Assembly (NCBI GenBank): GCA_013285505.1
Contig: CP053450.1
Location: forward strand, 728,796-792,795
Source of the DNA: Planctomycetota bacterium
GTDB taxonomy: Bacteria > Planctomycetota > Phycisphaerae > Phycisphaerales > UBA1924
Reading direction: 5' to 3'
Length of the DNA stretch: 64,000 nt
In this document: positions 36,604-46,518 of the stretch, one piece after another
How positions within the stretch are numbered: position 1 is the stretch's first letter
Layout: each line of letters begins with the position of its first letter
Position numbers and translations under genes: made by a program
The notes under the pieces: generated by a model
The model's database searches: none
Seen by the model: the letters and a program-made list of their open reading frames with translations, nothing else
Told to the model about the DNA's origin: nothing

Positions 36604-36748
36604 GATCTTGAGGGCGATGGCGGAACTCCGGGCTGCGTGTCGGTGGCGCGAGAGCGGATGCTATCGGTAATGCCGCCGGCCCGCAGCGGCGGGCGGGTGC
36701 GCAGGGGTGGCTCGGCCGGTGAGTGAGGCTCTGGGCGGAGACGGGGGG

Positions 36749-37603
36749 TTAGTTCTGGAGGTTAACGCTGCTCTGGAGGAGTTGCAGGGCGGCGTTGGGC
36801 GCCTGACGCGCGGCGAGCAGGGCGTTGATCGAGGCCTGCTGGAGGAGCTGACCCCGGATGAGGTTGGACATCTCGGCGGCGATGTCGGCGTCGACGAGGT
36901 CGGACCGGGCGTCGGTGTGGGTCTCGATCTCCTCGAGGAGAAGGTTGATCTCGGGCTCGATCTCGTTCTTGATCTTGGACCCAATCGCGCCGCGTTGGAG
37001 GGAGATGGAGCCGAGTGCGCCCTCGACGCTTTTCTGGGCCGCTTCGAGGTCGCCGTCGATGAGGTTGAGCGCGCCGCCGGAGCGGATCGAGCCGAGTACG
37101 GCCTGGAGGGTTGTGTCGTCGGTGGTGTCGTCGGGGTCGCCCTCGTCCTCGACGGAGGTGCGGCCGAGTGAGTTGGAGAACAGGCCGCTGAAGAGCCTGA
37201 CGCCCTTGAAGGTCGCGGTGTTGGAGATCATGTCGAGCGCGCCGATGATCTCGTCGGCGTCGGTCTGCATGGCTTCGAGTTCTTCGGTGCTGAGGCCGCC
37301 GGTGTTCGCGGCTGAGACCACGAGGCCGTTGAGCTCGTGGAGAAGGTCGGTGACGACCGAGAGCGCGCCCTCTTTGGCGCCGAGCATGGCACGTTGCTGT
37401 TCGAGGCCGTCGATCTTCTTCTCGAAGCGGACGATCTCGGCGCTGAAGCGTTCGGAGGCGATGAGGCCGGAGGGGTCGTCCGCGGCCCGGTTGATGCGTT
37501 TGCCGGTGGCGAGCCGCTCGGCGGCCTGGGCGATGACGGACTGGGCGTCGCGCAGGCCGCGTTGGCCGATCATGAGGCTCATGCTCGACGAGATGGACAG
37601 CAT
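36749..37603 (-). CDS. Flagellin
   Basis: 284 residues. The N-terminal D0/D1 region has SSMSLMIGQRGLRDAQSVIA followed by ERLATGKRINRAADDPSGL, the classical flagellin signature (RLxxGxRINxAxDDPxGL). Next come the helix GLVVSAANTGGLSTEELEAM and a short variable part, then the C-terminal helices VDADIAAEMSNLIRGQLLQQ and ASINALLAARQAP ending LLQSSVNLQN. The terminal helices pair in the filament core. The start ATG 37603 was chosen because upstream readings lack coding character. A second, shorter relative lies at 41204. No hook, motor or export gene is in the window. Confidence 0.92.
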   Translation of the reverse strand: MLSISSSMSLMIGQRGLRDAQSVIAQAAERLATGKRINRAADDPSGLIASERFSAEIVRFEKKIDGLEQQRAMLGAKEGALSVVTDLLHELNGLVVSAANTGGLSTEELEAMQTDADEIIGALDMISNTATFKGVRLFSGLFSNSLGRTSVEDEGDPDDTTDDTTLQAVLGSIRSGGALNLIDGDLEAAQKSVEGALGSISLQRGAIGSKIKNEIEPEINLLLEEIETHTDARSDLVDADIAAEMSNLIRGQLLQQASINALLAARQAPNAALQLLQSSVNLQN

Positions 37604-37737
37604 CTGGCGATCGCTCCCGGGGGGCGGTGTGCCCTTGATGGCTATCGGGCGGGAGCGGGGGCCGCTGGAGGGGGATCGGGTGTCCGCGGGAGTTATCGTG
37701 TCCGGTCCGCCGGGGCTGCGCGTGGAGTGGGACTGCA

Positions 37738-37776
37738 AAGAGAAAGCCCGGCGGACGCGTGAGCGCCCGCCGGGCT
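37738..37776 (-). terminator. Terminator of the PEP-CTERM-like gene
   Basis: A 10-bp stem (AGCCCGGCGG at 37745-37754 with CCGCCGGGCT at 37767-37776) reads on the minus strand into TTTCTCTTTG. It is 29 bases downstream of the gene ending at 37805. Confidence 0.8.
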
Positions 37777-37804
37777 GAGGGACAGATCGTGCTTTGCCGG
37801 CGGT

Positions 37805-38435
37805 TTAGCGGCGGCGGCGGGTGGCGACGAGGCCGCCCATGCCGAGCAGGGCCGCGGAGGCGGGGGGCCGGGGTGATGGTCATCTGGGAGAAGTCCATGC
37901 CCATGGCGACGTTGTCGGGGAAGACGCTCCAGATGTTCATGGAGTAGCGGGTGAGGCCGTCGAACTCGTAGGTGCCGAGGGCGTCGAGGATGTCGAGCGA
38001 GTCGAGTGTCTCGCCGACGTAGCCGAGGCTCAGGTCGAGGTTGTAGGGCTCCTGGCTGAGCTGGACGCCGCCGGGGGAGGTGGTGTGCTCGGAGACGAAG
38101 AAGCCGTCGGAGACGGGGAAGCCGTCGATGACGCCGAGGTTGGGGTTGGTGGAGTTGGCGGAGAGGCCCACGCTGGCGCCGCCGCTGAAGGAGAGCGAGA
38201 ACGAGGCGTGGTCGATCGCGTAGGCGCGGACGTCACCGGGGATGTCTTCGACGAAGTTGTTGGAGTCGACGGTGAAGGTCATGGTGGCGGTCTCGCCGCC
38301 GTTGACGGTGCCGAGGGGTCCGGTGTTGATGCCGTTGAAGAAGACCTGGCCGGTGGCGGTGATGGTGACGATGTCGGCGTGTGCTGCGCCGGCGACGCAC
38401 GCGAGGCCGACGAGTCCGAGTGCAAACTGCTTCAT
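37805..38435 (-). CDS. Exported protein with PEP-CTERM-like tail, one frameshift
   Basis: ATG 38435 follows GGAGAG. Signal peptide MKQFALGLVGLACVAGAAHA. The mature domain of about 155 residues is a beta sandwich with GGETATMTFTVDSNNFVEDI and SLDILDALGTYEFDG, similar in plan to choice-of-anchor and PEP-CTERM cargo proteins. A break near 37868 at a six-G run is needed to reach the proper end: PAPASAALLGMGGLV followed by ATRRRR and TAA at 37805. Total about 210 residues. Without the shift the sorting tail is lost. The terminator at 37738 confirms the gene end. Function unknown beyond surface display. Confidence 0.82.
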
Positions 38436-38506
38436 GATTCTCTCCTGTTTCGGTGTTGGCGGCCTGCCGACATCGGCGGGGCCGCGCGGGGGTCCGGGTC
38501 GGGTGT

Positions 38507-39730
38507 TCAGCAGCCGGCGGTCCACGCGTTGAGGAAGGCGAGGACATCGAGGGTGTTGACCGAGCCGTCGTCGTTGAAGTCGGCGGAGCCCTCGCCGGCG
38601 GTCCACGCGTTGAGGAAGGCCAGGACGTCGAGGGTGTTGACGGTGTCGTCGCCGTTGAAGTCGGCGTCGCAGGGCGTGTCGAAGATGATCTGGAAGGCGC
38701 GGACGTTGAAGCCGTCGTAGTAGCCCCAGCCGGTGATGATGGAGCCGTCGTCGGAGATGTCGAGGAGGCCGCGGATGTCGAGGCCGCCAAAGTCAACGCC
38801 GTTGTCGGTCAGGAGGTCCTCGATATCGACCATGCCGGTCTCGGTCCAGAGGAAGCCGTTGTAGTTGGCGAATGGGCCGAAGCCGTAGCGGTTGAAGCCG
38901 ACGGCGACGGTGCCGTCGGCCGAGACGCCGAGAGTGACGGCCTCGCGGTCGTTGACGTTGTCGCCGTCCTCGGGGGGGAGGAAGCCGAGGCTGGTGCCGG
39001 ACCAGTCATTGCCGTCGAGAGTCCAGATCTTGGCGCCCTCGAAGTAGCCGCCGGTGCCGCCGGCGACATCGCCCGCGGCGTTGAGGGCGATGACCTCGGT
39101 CCACTCCTCAGAGTCGGGCTCGAGGAGGGTGAGCTGGCCGTCGATCCAGAGGGCGGCGCGGCGATTGCCGAAGGGGGCCTCGTCGAAGCCGCCGATGACG
39201 GAGCCGTCGCCGTTGATGGCGGTGCCGCGGCTGGAGCGGTCGTCGTAGCTGGATCCGAGGTTGACCATGCCGGTGCTCTCGGTCCAGCTGAAGGCGCGGG
39301 CGCGCCAGTCGGAGCGCCAGGCGAGGCCGGTGATGGTGGAGCCGTCGCCGGAAATGGCGTAGGCGGACCCGTCTTCGCCGGGGACGCCGCCGCCGGTGAT
39401 CGGTCCGGTGGTGACCCAGCCGACGCCCTCGGTCCACACGCCGGGGACGGCGGTGCCTTCGGAGTCGTAGATGGTGCCGGTGACGCGGGAGCCGTCGTCG
39501 GAGATGCCCACCGAGCCGTTGAAGTTGGCGTCGACGTAGAGGGTTTCGAATCCGGTATCGGCGCTCCAGCGAGCGATGTTGTTGCCGAGCTTGCCGGCGA
39601 GCCAGGTGCCGTCGGCGGACTGGTCGGAGACGGCGAAGTCGCCGATGGGGTTGTAGGAGATCTGGGCGTGCGCGGCCCCGGCGAGGCCGAGGACGGCGGC
39701 GATGGCGGCGTGCGTGGTGTGACGGTGCAT
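38507..39730 (-). CDS. HAF-repeat exported protein with GC-type dockerin-like tail
   Basis: 407 residues from ATG 39730. Signal peptide MHRHTTHAAIAAVLGLAGAA ending HAQ. The body has about eight HAF-type repeats with phrases VGISDDGSRVTGTIYD, AISGDGSTITGLAW, AINGDGSVIGGFDE and ISDDGSIITGWGY, a beta-propeller pattern. The tail has two near-identical EF-hand-like loops (DFNGDDTVNTLDVLAFLNAW and DFNDDGSVNTLDVLAFLNAW), both followed by TAG, ending TAGC. No frameshift. The duplicated tail loops differ by only a few residues, a sign of recent internal duplication or conversion. Adjacent to, and on the same strand as, the PEP-CTERM-like gene after a 71-base gap. Confidence 0.9.
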   Translation of the reverse strand: MHRHTTHAAIAAVLGLAGAAHAQISYNPIGDFAVSDQSADGTWLAGKLGNNIARWSADTGFETLYVDANFNGSVGISDDGSRVTGTIYDSEGTAVPGVWTEGVGWVTTGPITGGGVPGEDGSAYAISGDGSTITGLAWRSDWRARAFSWTESTGMVNLGSSYDDRSSRGTAINGDGSVIGGFDEAPFGNRRAALWIDGQLTLLEPDSEEWTEVIALNAAGDVAGGTGGYFEGAKIWTLDGNDWSGTSLGFLPPEDGDNVNDREAVTLGVSADGTVAVGFNRYGFGPFANYNGFLWTETGMVDIEDLLTDNGVDFGGLDIRGLLDISDDGSIITGWGYYDGFNVRAFQIIFDTPCDADFNGDDTVNTLDVLAFLNAWTAGEGSADFNDDGSVNTLDVLAFLNAWTAGC

Positions 39731-39956
39731 GTCGTGGACTCCTCTGTGGTGGTGTGTGCGTCGAGGGGGTCGGTTTGCGGGCTCGCGTGCCCGGGCCGGA
39801 CCGGAGAATATCGGGCCGGACCTATCCGTGCAATATTCCCCAGAGAAATTTTGCGAGATAGTCACGGCGGGGCGGGTTGTGTGATAGGATCAGCCTTGCG
39901 GGTCCTTGGACCTCGGTTTAATACTGGTGTAAATGCCGGCTCTCGGAGGGTTGTCT

Positions 39957-41163
39957 GTGCAGACTGTTGGATTCGTGCCTGAATGCCAGACCTCGATCGG
40001 CGAGTTCCGGGTGGCGGTCATGGGGCTGTACGCCAGCGTGGGCGCTCCGATCGACAGCCCGCAGGATGTCTCGCGGACGTTCGGGCTCGACAAGAACCTG
40101 ACGTGGAAGCTGGCGCGGGTGATGGGGACTGACGACACGAGCGAGGCGTTGCACCACCTGCCGGGGGCGAACGCGATCAAGATCCTGCTGCGGGCGATGA
40201 AGCAGGCGGGGGCGGACGGTGCGGCGCTCGAGCGGGTCCGCGTGGCGTACGCGGAGATCGGGCGTGTGGTCGAGGTGCACGTGGGTGACCGGTCGACGCT
40301 GGAGTTGGTGCTGGACGGGCTGGGCGCAGAACGGGCAGGAGCGGCTGGAGGTGAGCCGCAAGATCGCGTTCCGCGGCAACAGCGGCGTGTGGGGTGTGCA
40401 GGCCAAGGCGAAGATCACGGTCGCGGTGCTCGCACCGAACGCGGACGACCCGGCGACGCTCGACTCGGCGTTTGTGCGCGGGTATGTCGGGTTCCGGCGG
40501 CTCCGGTCGGAGATGAGCTGGCCTTTGTCCGTGAACCGGAACTGGAAGGGTGACGGTGAGCCCGCGGACGCGAGGTGGACGCCGCTGGTGCCGGAGGATG
40601 TGGAGAACGGGCTGCCTCTGCTGCGGGCGTTTACGACGGCGCAGCGTCCGGAGTTTGAGCTGAGACAGACCCAGCACGGGATGTATTACATGCTGCCGCC
40701 GGGGCCGGTGGGCAACACGGCGGCGTTCGATTGCTTCTTTGGCGATCTGACGCGGGGGGATGTGCCGCGGTATCGCACCGCGGAGGACCGCACGGGGGAG
40801 TTCACGTCGGTGATCTCGGTCCCGATCGAGCACCAGCTGCTTGATGTGCTGGTGCACCGCGACCTCGCGGCGGGGTTTCGTCCGGAGGCGTTTGTCTACG
40901 GCGACCCGCTGGGCGGGCAGGGCTTCGGGAGTGCGGACCAGAGCCACTGCATTCTGCCGATCGACGAGACGGTGCGGCAGTTGCCCGGGTCGCCGCCGAT
41001 CACGGTGACGCCGGTCTACTCGCGGTACGCCGAGATGGTCGAGACGGTCTACGAGCGGGCGGGCTGGGACGCGGCCGACTTCGTCGGCTTCCGACTCATG
41101 GTGAAGTATCCGCCGATGGGGACGAGCGTCTCGGTGCGGTTTGGGTTGGCCGAGCGCGAGTAG
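39957..41163 (+). CDS. Conserved-looking protein of unknown function, one frameshift
   Basis: GGAGGG at 39945-39950 points to the GTG at 39957; ATG 39933 is an upstream option. The N-terminal 120 residues are helical and include ASVGAPIDSPQDVSRTFGLD and NLTWKLARVM, which could be a small HTH-like or domain-swap region (a sigma-like opening is possible). A break near 40322 leads to RKIAFRGNSGVWGVQAKAKI and VRGYVGFRRLRSEMSWPL, then a beta-rich C-terminal half ending MGTSVSVRFGLAERE. Total about 401 residues. I recognise no family. The N-terminal half resembles a DNA- or ligand-responding regulator, but nothing is certain. Convergent with the second flagellin gene. Confidence 0.72.
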
Positions 41164-41203
41164 GCGGGCCGGCGCGTGCGGCGTCGTGACTTCGAGTCCC
41201 GGC

Positions 41204-42021
41204 TCAGCGCCGGTCGCTGCCGCCGAGCAAGTGGAGCACCTGCTGCGGCTGGGCGTTGCTGATGGCGAGGCTTGCGCGCGCGGCCTGGGCGAGCCGCACC
41301 GACGCGGAACTGTTCGGCGGTTTCGCCGGCGTAGTCGGTGTCCATGATCATGGAGCGTGCGGCGGAGAGGTTCGCGGCCTCGGTCTCGATGGCCCGGGCG
41401 CGGGGCTCGAGGTCGTAGGCGATGGACGCACCGATCTCACCACGCATGGTGGCGAGGTCGCCGACGGCCTGGCCGGCGATCTGGTCGATGAGCCGCGGCG
41501 TCGCCGGAGAGGCTGAGGCCGCGGCCGATGTCGGCGAGGGAGTAGTTGGACGTCTGGCCGCCGTCCTCGACGCTGACGTTGCCGACGTCGCCGGAGATGC
41601 CGGAGTCGAAGAGCTTCTCGCCGGCGAAGCTGGCGGCGTTGGTGGTGTGTTCGATGGCGCGGACGATGCTGGCGGCCTCGATATCGAGGGCCTCGCGCTC
41701 GGCGTCGGACATCGCGCCGGTGTTGGCGGCCTGCACGGCGAGGCCCTTGAGGTCGGCGAGCATCTCGCCGGCTGAAGAAAGAGCACCGTCTCTGGTGGCC
41801 TGGACGCTGGTCTCGCGCTCGAGGCTGCGGGTCTCGGCGTCGAGGGTGCGGAGGGCGGCGTCGAGGTTGACGCCGGCCATGAGGCCCGCGGGGTCGTCCG
41901 CGGCACGGTTGATGGCGTTGCCGGTCGCGAGGCGCACCATGGAATCGGACAGCGCCTGCTGGTTCTGCTGCAGCGGGCGGAGCCCGATCGGGGGTGCGGA
42001 TGTGCTGACCGGCGTGACCAT
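41204..42021 (-). CDS. Flagellin paralogue, two frameshifts
   Basis: From ATG 42021 (MVTPVSTSAPPIGLRPLQQN) the flagellin signature is RLATGNAINRAADDPAGLMA. Then come GLAVQAANTGAMSDAEREAL and a short variable region. A break near 41505 leads to IDQIAGQAVGDLATMRGEIG and SMIMDTDYAGETAEQF. A break near 41310 leads to AQAARASLAISNAQPQQVLH with TGA at 41204. About 272 residues. The terminal regions diverge strongly from the flagellin at 36749, so the two are old paralogues, perhaps a minor or hook-proximal filament subunit. Both breaks keep the flagellin alignment, so they appear technical. Confidence 0.84.
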
Positions 42022-42210
42022 GGGGTTCCTCCGTGAGTCCCTACAGTCTGTTCTGCGGCGTTTTCTGCCCGCAGAGTGAGCCGAACATGTGAGAACGGGT
42101 AGGGCTTGGGCGCGGTTGTCCCGGGTGCGCGGGGGCAGGACCGGTCGCGGCCGGGCGGGGCGCTGCGTGCCGGTTCTGGGCGATGGTGGGGTCTTGATCC
42201 TTGATCCGTC

Positions 42211-42235
42211 TGCATCAATATGGCATACTGATGCA
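42211..42235. promoter_or_regulatory. Probable VapB/VapBC operator
   Basis: A perfect inverted repeat TGCATCA (42211-42217) and TGATGCA (42229-42235), separated by 11 bases, overlaps the -10-like CATACT at 42224 and the start region of vapB. TTGATC at 42201 is a possible -35. Toxin-antitoxin operons are usually repressed by their antitoxin at such a palindrome. Confidence 0.7.
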
Positions 42236-42236
42236 T

Positions 42237-42443
42237 ATGCGGACGACACTCAATATCGACGACACCCTGCTGGAGAAGGCCCGAAAGTTGACGGGGATTC
42301 AGGAGAAGACCGCGCTGATTCACGCGGCGATCGAGGCGATGATCGCCCTGGAGAGTGCGCGGCGGCTCGCGGCCTTGGGCGGGAGCCAGCCGAAGCTGCG
42401 GGCGGCACCCCGGCGGCGGCCTTCGGGCGGTGACGCGGCGTGA
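42237..42443 (+). CDS. vapB: VapB-type antitoxin
   Basis: 68 residues from ATG 42237 (MRTTLNIDDTLLEKARKLTG); ATG 42231 would add two residues and lies inside the operator. The N-terminus is a ribbon-helix-helix DNA-binding unit (RTTLNID as the beta strand). The sequence TGIQEKTALIHAAIEAMIAL continues the helices, and the basic disordered tail (PRRRPSGGD) should bind the toxin. It probably represses its own operon and blocks VapC. The stop TGA overlaps the vapC start. Confidence 0.88.
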   Translation: MRTTLNIDDTLLEKARKLTGIQEKTALIHAAIEAMIALESARRLAALGGSQPKLRAAPRRRPSGGDAA

Positions 42444-42802
42444 TCCTCGTGGATACCTCGGTCTGGGTCGAGCACTTCAGGCGGGGGCATGCCGAGCTTG
42501 CTTCGTTGCTGGAGGACGGTCTCGTGCATACCCACGAGTTTGTGCTCGGTGAGTTGGCGACCGGCAGCCTGGCTCGTCGGGCGGAGGTGCTGGGTCTGCT
42601 TGACGCGTTGCCCCGGGCGGGGACGGCGGGCCATGAGGAGGCGATGGCCCTGCTCGACCGGCACAGGCTCTGGGGGCGGGGGCTCGGGTGGGTGGACACG
42701 CACCTGCTGGCGTCGGCGGTGATCGAGAGGAGGCCGCTTTGGACGCTGGACAAGCGGCTGGCGGCGGCAGCGGAGGTGCTCAAGGTGGCGTACAGGGCAT
42801 GA
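42440..42802 (+). CDS. vapC: VapC-type PIN-domain toxin
   Basis: 120 residues from GTG 42440, overlapping vapB by four bases (GTGA). The PIN acidic residues are in place: D in MILVDTSVWVEHF, E in THEFVLGELATGSL, and D in GWVDTHLLASAVIE and LWTLDKRLA. VapC toxins are Mg-dependent ribonucleases that cut tRNA or rRNA. The pair probably has a stability or stress role. Convergent with the fcl gene, 9 bases away. Confidence 0.93.
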   Translation: MILVDTSVWVEHFRRGHAELASLLEDGLVHTHEFVLGELATGSLARRAEVLGLLDALPRAGTAGHEEAMALLDRHRLWGRGLGWVDTHLLASAVIERRPLWTLDKRLAAAAEVLKVAYRA

Positions 42803-42811
42803 GTTTCTGGC

Positions 42812-43831
42812 TTATACCCGAGCGTCGGCGTCGTGCTGGTGCTCGACAAACCACTCGATGGTCCGCTTGAGCCCCTCCTCGAAACCGACCTGAGCCTGCC
42901 AGCCGAGGAGCTTCTTGGCTCGTTCGGTGTCGAGGCAGCGGCGGGGTTGGCCGTCGGGCTTGGTCGAGTCCCACTCGATCGCGCCCCGGAAGTCGGTGAG
43001 CTTGACGATGAGTTCGACGAGGTCCTTGATGGTGATCTCGAAGCTCGCGCCGAGGTTGATGGGCGTGGGGTCTTCCATGACCTCGGCGGCGCGGAGGATG
43101 CCCTCGGCGGCGTCGTCCACATAGAGGAACTCGCGGCTGGCGCTGCCGGTGCCCCAGCAGACGATCTTGTCATCGCCGCGTTCCTTGGCCTCGACGCACT
43201 TGCGGATGAGCGCGGGGATGACGTGGCTTGAGTGCAGATCGAAGTTGTCGTGCGGGCCGTAGAGGTTGACGGGGAGGACGTAGACACCCTTCATGTCGTA
43301 TTGCAGCTTGTAGGCGTCGAGCATCTGCCATGCGGCCTTCTTGGCGACGCCGTAGGGGGCGTTGGTTTCTTCGGGATAGCCGTTCCAGATCTCGTCTTCG
43401 TGGAAGGGGACGGGGGTGAACTTGGGGTAGGCGCAGATGGTGCCGGTCTGGACAAAGGTGCCGCCGCGATCGACAAGGCCGTCCACGCGGGCCTGCTCGA
43501 TGAGGTGGAGGGCCATGGCCATGTTGGCGTAGAAGTAGCGGCCGGGATTCTTCTGGTTGGCGCCGATGCCGCCGACCTCGGCCGCGAGGTGGACGACGAC
43601 GTCGGCCTTGTCGTTGCCGAAGGCCTCTCGGTAGAGGCGGACGCAGTCGGCCTCGGTGGTGAGGTCGAAGTCTTTGCGTCGGGGGACGAAGATGTGGTCG
43701 TCGGCGACGCCGCGGGCGCGGAGACGGTCGCAGATGTGGCGACCGAGGAAGCCCGCGCCGCCGGTGACGATGACGCGTTTGTCGGACCAGTCGAGGGCGG
43801 GGGTGGGCATCTGCATCTCCGGGGCTGTCAT
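42812..43831 (-). CDS. fcl: GDP-L-fucose synthase
   Basis: 339 residues, SDR extended family. The NADP motif is [16 protein letters not shown] (TGGxGFLG). The catalytic region has [20 protein letters not shown], where Ser/Tyr/Lys fit TGTICAYP and [11 protein letters not shown] (YxxxK). The signature [20 protein letters not shown] is that of GDP-fucose synthases (DNFxxxxSHVxPALxRK). It makes GDP-L-fucose from the 4-keto-6-deoxymannose produced by Gmd, encoded at 60.1 kb. ATG 43831; a second ATG at residue 7 is possible. No frameshift. Confidence 0.95.
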   Translation of the reverse strand: MTAPEMQMPTPALDWSDKRVIVTGGAGFLGRHICDRLRARGVADDHIFVPRRKDFDLTTEADCVRLYREAFGNDKADVVVHLAAEVGGIGANQKNPGRYFYANMAMALHLIEQARVDGLVDRGGTFVQTGTICAYPKFTPVPFHEDEIWNGYPEETNAPYGVAKKAAWQMLDAYKLQYDMKGVYVLPVNLYGPHDNFDLHSSHVIPALIRKCVEAKERGDDKIVCWGTGSASREFLYVDDAAEGILRAAEVMEDPTPINLGASFEITIKDLVELIVKLTDFRGAIEWDSTKPDGQPRRCLDTERAKKLLGWQAQVGFEEGLKRTIEWFVEHQHDADARV

Positions 43832-44052
43832 TGGCTGGTGGGCGGGGTGTCAGAGCGTGCCTTTGGGGGGGCGATCATAGTGAGCGGCGGCCGCGGGAGG
43901 GCGACGGGGCGGTCATCGGCGATCTGTCGGGCGCGGTCCGGGCGGATCGGGCGGGGCGTTTGCATTTGGGGTGATCGGGTGCAACCCGCGGGCTCACTCG
44001 CGGTATGGATTGTGGCGGACGGGAGATCACCCACAGGGGAAAGGTACGAGAT

Positions 44053-46404
44053 ATGCACATGCGAGCAATCGGTGCCGTCGCGGCTGCGACGGTTCTGGGA
44101 CTTTCGGGAGCGGCGTTGGGGCAGTGCGAGCCGGGGTGGTCGGACGTGTTTACGCCGGCGTTCTTTCAGGGGGGCTACGACGCGACGGCGACCATCTACG
44201 ACGACGGTACCGGCATGAAACTCATCGTCTCAGATCTCTCGCGGCCGGGCTCGGGCGAGGAGGGGCTGCAGGTCTGGGACGGGCAGAGCTGGTCCACGCT
44301 GGCGCTGCCGCCGGAGGCGATCGGTGACACGCAGATCGTGCGTGCGTTCAACGAGCACGTGCCGCCGAGGCTGGTGGTAGGGGATATCCAGGGCGGTAGC
44401 CTCGTCGAGGTGTTCATCTACGAGAACGGCGTGTGGCAGGCGACGGGGTTTCCGACGCCCGGCGGCTTCCGGTTCGCATCCGAGATCGAGACGGGGAGCG
44501 ACCCGGCCGGCGATGAGTTTTTCATCAGCGGCCTGTTCAGCGAGGACGGTCCGGACAACACGCTGGTGTATCACTGGGACGGGCAGTCATGGACACCGAT
44601 CGATGTCAGCGGGCCGCAGGGGGCCACCGATCTGGTCTGGTTCGACGACGGATCGGGGCGCAAGCTCTACGCCGGGGTGCTCGAGCAGATCGACGGCGTT
44701 GCCGCGGCTGGGGTTGCCCGTTGGGACGGCAGCTCGTGGGAGGAGGTCGGCGGCGGCTGCCCGGCGTACTGGCCGACGCTCGCGGTGTACGACGACGGCT
44801 CCGGGCCGGCGCTGTGGGCGCTCGACGGCGAGGGCGATGAGCTTGCCAGGTGGGATGGTGTGTCGTGGACATCGTTCCCGCTCGAGCCTGGCGACGCGGT
44901 GCTCTCGTGGCGTCTGGTGTCTGCGGAGGTCGGCGGTCAGAGCTCGCTCTATTGGACGGACTGGATCGACGAAGACGCAAGGCTGTGGCGTTGGGATGGC
45001 GGCGTGGGGCAGCCGGTGGCTGCGGTCGGTCCCGGGGCGATCAACGACCTCGTGGCGAGTGACGATGTTTCGTTGGGCGCGGGTGTGTTCGCCGCGGGCT
45101 ACTTCACGGGAGTGGACGGCAACCCTGCAGCCGGTGTTGCGATGTGGGACGGCTCTGCGTGGGGTGCTCTGGCGAATGAAGATGTCGGCAACGGTGCTCC
45201 CAACGCAGTCACTCTGCAGCCAATCGGAGCCGAGGGCGGCGAATCGCTCGGGCGGCGCGTCTACGTCGCTGCGCAGAGTATCGCTGGCACCGACGCCAAC
45301 GGTGTCGGCGAGTGGGATGGTGAGAGATGGACAGCGGTAGGCCCCGCCGATATGGCCAGCGTGCGAGTTGAAGCGTTCGAGGTCGGTGATCTCGGCAGTG
45401 GTCTCCGGCTCTTTGCTGGCGGCAATATCCGGCCTGAAATCGCGTCGGGCTCATCCGTCATCGGCTGGGACGGAACTGACTGGACGGTGATCGGCGATCA
45501 GATGGAGGGTACGGCAGATGCGCTCGTATTCGGGATGCTCGATGGCGGTGATCCGACACTGTTCGTCGGCGGCCGATTCGAGACGATCGGAGAACAGTCG
45601 TTCTACAGCGTCGCCGCGCTCACTGACGCTGGCTGGGCACCACTCGGACCAGGCCTGGAGAGCAGCTTTGGCACCACGAGTGTTCGTGCGATGGAACTGC
45701 ACGACGACGGTACCGGAACGGCGCTCTACGCCGGCGGCAGCTTCAGGCGTCTGGCGCCGGAGCTTGCCGACGGCGTCGTGCGGTGGGACGGCCAGTCGTG
45801 GTCGCGCGTTGGCGATGTGCTCGGCAGCAGTGTCCTGGTGAGTTCGCTGCTCTCGACGGACCTCGGCGGCGGGCCGCGGCTGTTTGCCGCGGGTGATTTC
45901 GCGGGAACGGGTGAAGAGTTCGGCAACGTCGCGATGTGGGACGGTGCGGCGTGGGTGCCGCTCGGTGACGGGCTGCCGTTCGAAGTCGGCTCGCTGGCCC
46001 GTTTGGAGACGCCCGAGGGCCCGAGGCTGGCCGCGACCGTCGAGAACTTCAGCACCGAGATCGCCGAGCGTGTCTTCCTGTGGGACGGCGTGGCGTGGAC
46101 GCCGTTCGGCGCGGAGGCGGACGGTCTGGTGCGGAGGGTTGCGCAGGCGGACCACGAGTTCGGCGCGGTCTACATGACCGGGCTGTTCACGGAGGTGGCC
46201 GGCATCCCCAGCGAGGGGATCGCCCGGTACGGGTGCGCATGCGTGGCCGACTTCAACGACGACGGCGTCGTGGACACCCGCGACGTGCTGGCGTTTCTGA
46301 ATCTCTGGGCCGCGGGGGACGAGGCCGCGGACATCAACGAGGACGGGTTTGTAGACACGCGCGATGTTCTGGCGTTCCTGAATCTGTGGAACGCGGGGTG
46401 CTGA
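44053..46404 (+). CDS. Large exported propeller-like protein with GC-type dockerin-like tail (paralogue 1)
   Basis: 783 residues from ATG 44053 (ATG 44059 also possible). Signal peptide MHMRAIGAVAAATVLGLSGA ending ALGQ. The start of the mature protein, CEPGWSDVFTPAFF, is shared with the two downstream paralogues. The body has many repeats with a W-D-G-x-x-W core (for example VYHWDGQSWTPIDV, VARWDGSSWEEVG) and Y-A/D-D-G-S/T-G phrases, a kelch-like or FG-GAP-like multi-blade plan. The tail is [20 protein letters not shown] with DINEDGFVDTRDVLAFLNLW, ending NAGC. No frameshift. Exported surface protein with unknown ligand. Confidence 0.9.
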   Translation: MHMRAIGAVAAATVLGLSGAALGQCEPGWSDVFTPAFFQGGYDATATIYDDGTGMKLIVSDLSRPGSGEEGLQVWDGQSWSTLALPPEAIGDTQIVRAFNEHVPPRLVVGDIQGGSLVEVFIYENGVWQATGFPTPGGFRFASEIETGSDPAGDEFFISGLFSEDGPDNTLVYHWDGQSWTPIDVSGPQGATDLVWFDDGSGRKLYAGVLEQIDGVAAAGVARWDGSSWEEVGGGCPAYWPTLAVYDDGSGPALWALDGEGDELARWDGVSWTSFPLEPGDAVLSWRLVSAEVGGQSSLYWTDWIDEDARLWRWDGGVGQPVAAVGPGAINDLVASDDVSLGAGVFAAGYFTGVDGNPAAGVAMWDGSAWGALANEDVGNGAPNAVTLQPIGAEGGESLGRRVYVAAQSIAGTDANGVGEWDGERWTAVGPADMASVRVEAFEVGDLGSGLRLFAGGNIRPEIASGSSVIGWDGTDWTVIGDQMEGTADALVFGMLDGGDPTLFVGGRFETIGEQSFYSVAALTDAGWAPLGPGLESSFGTTSVRAMELHDDGTGTALYAGGSFRRLAPELADGVVRWDGQSWSRVGDVLGSSVLVSSLLSTDLGGGPRLFAAGDFAGTGEEFGNVAMWDGAAWVPLGDGLPFEVGSLARLETPEGPRLAATVENFSTEIAERVFLWDGVAWTPFGAEADGLVRRVAQADHEFGAVYMTGLFTEVAGIPSEGIARYGCACVADFNDDGVVDTRDVLAFLNLWAAGDEAADINEDGFVDTRDVLAFLNLWNAGC

Positions 46405-46518
46405 GAGCGTTGGCTCCGGGGCCCCTTGGTTGGGTTTGGTCGGGTTGCAACCGGAGGCCGCGTCGCGGGTAGGCCTTGATGCGATGGGACAGAATTACCA
46501 ATCGTGAACGGGGATGGA

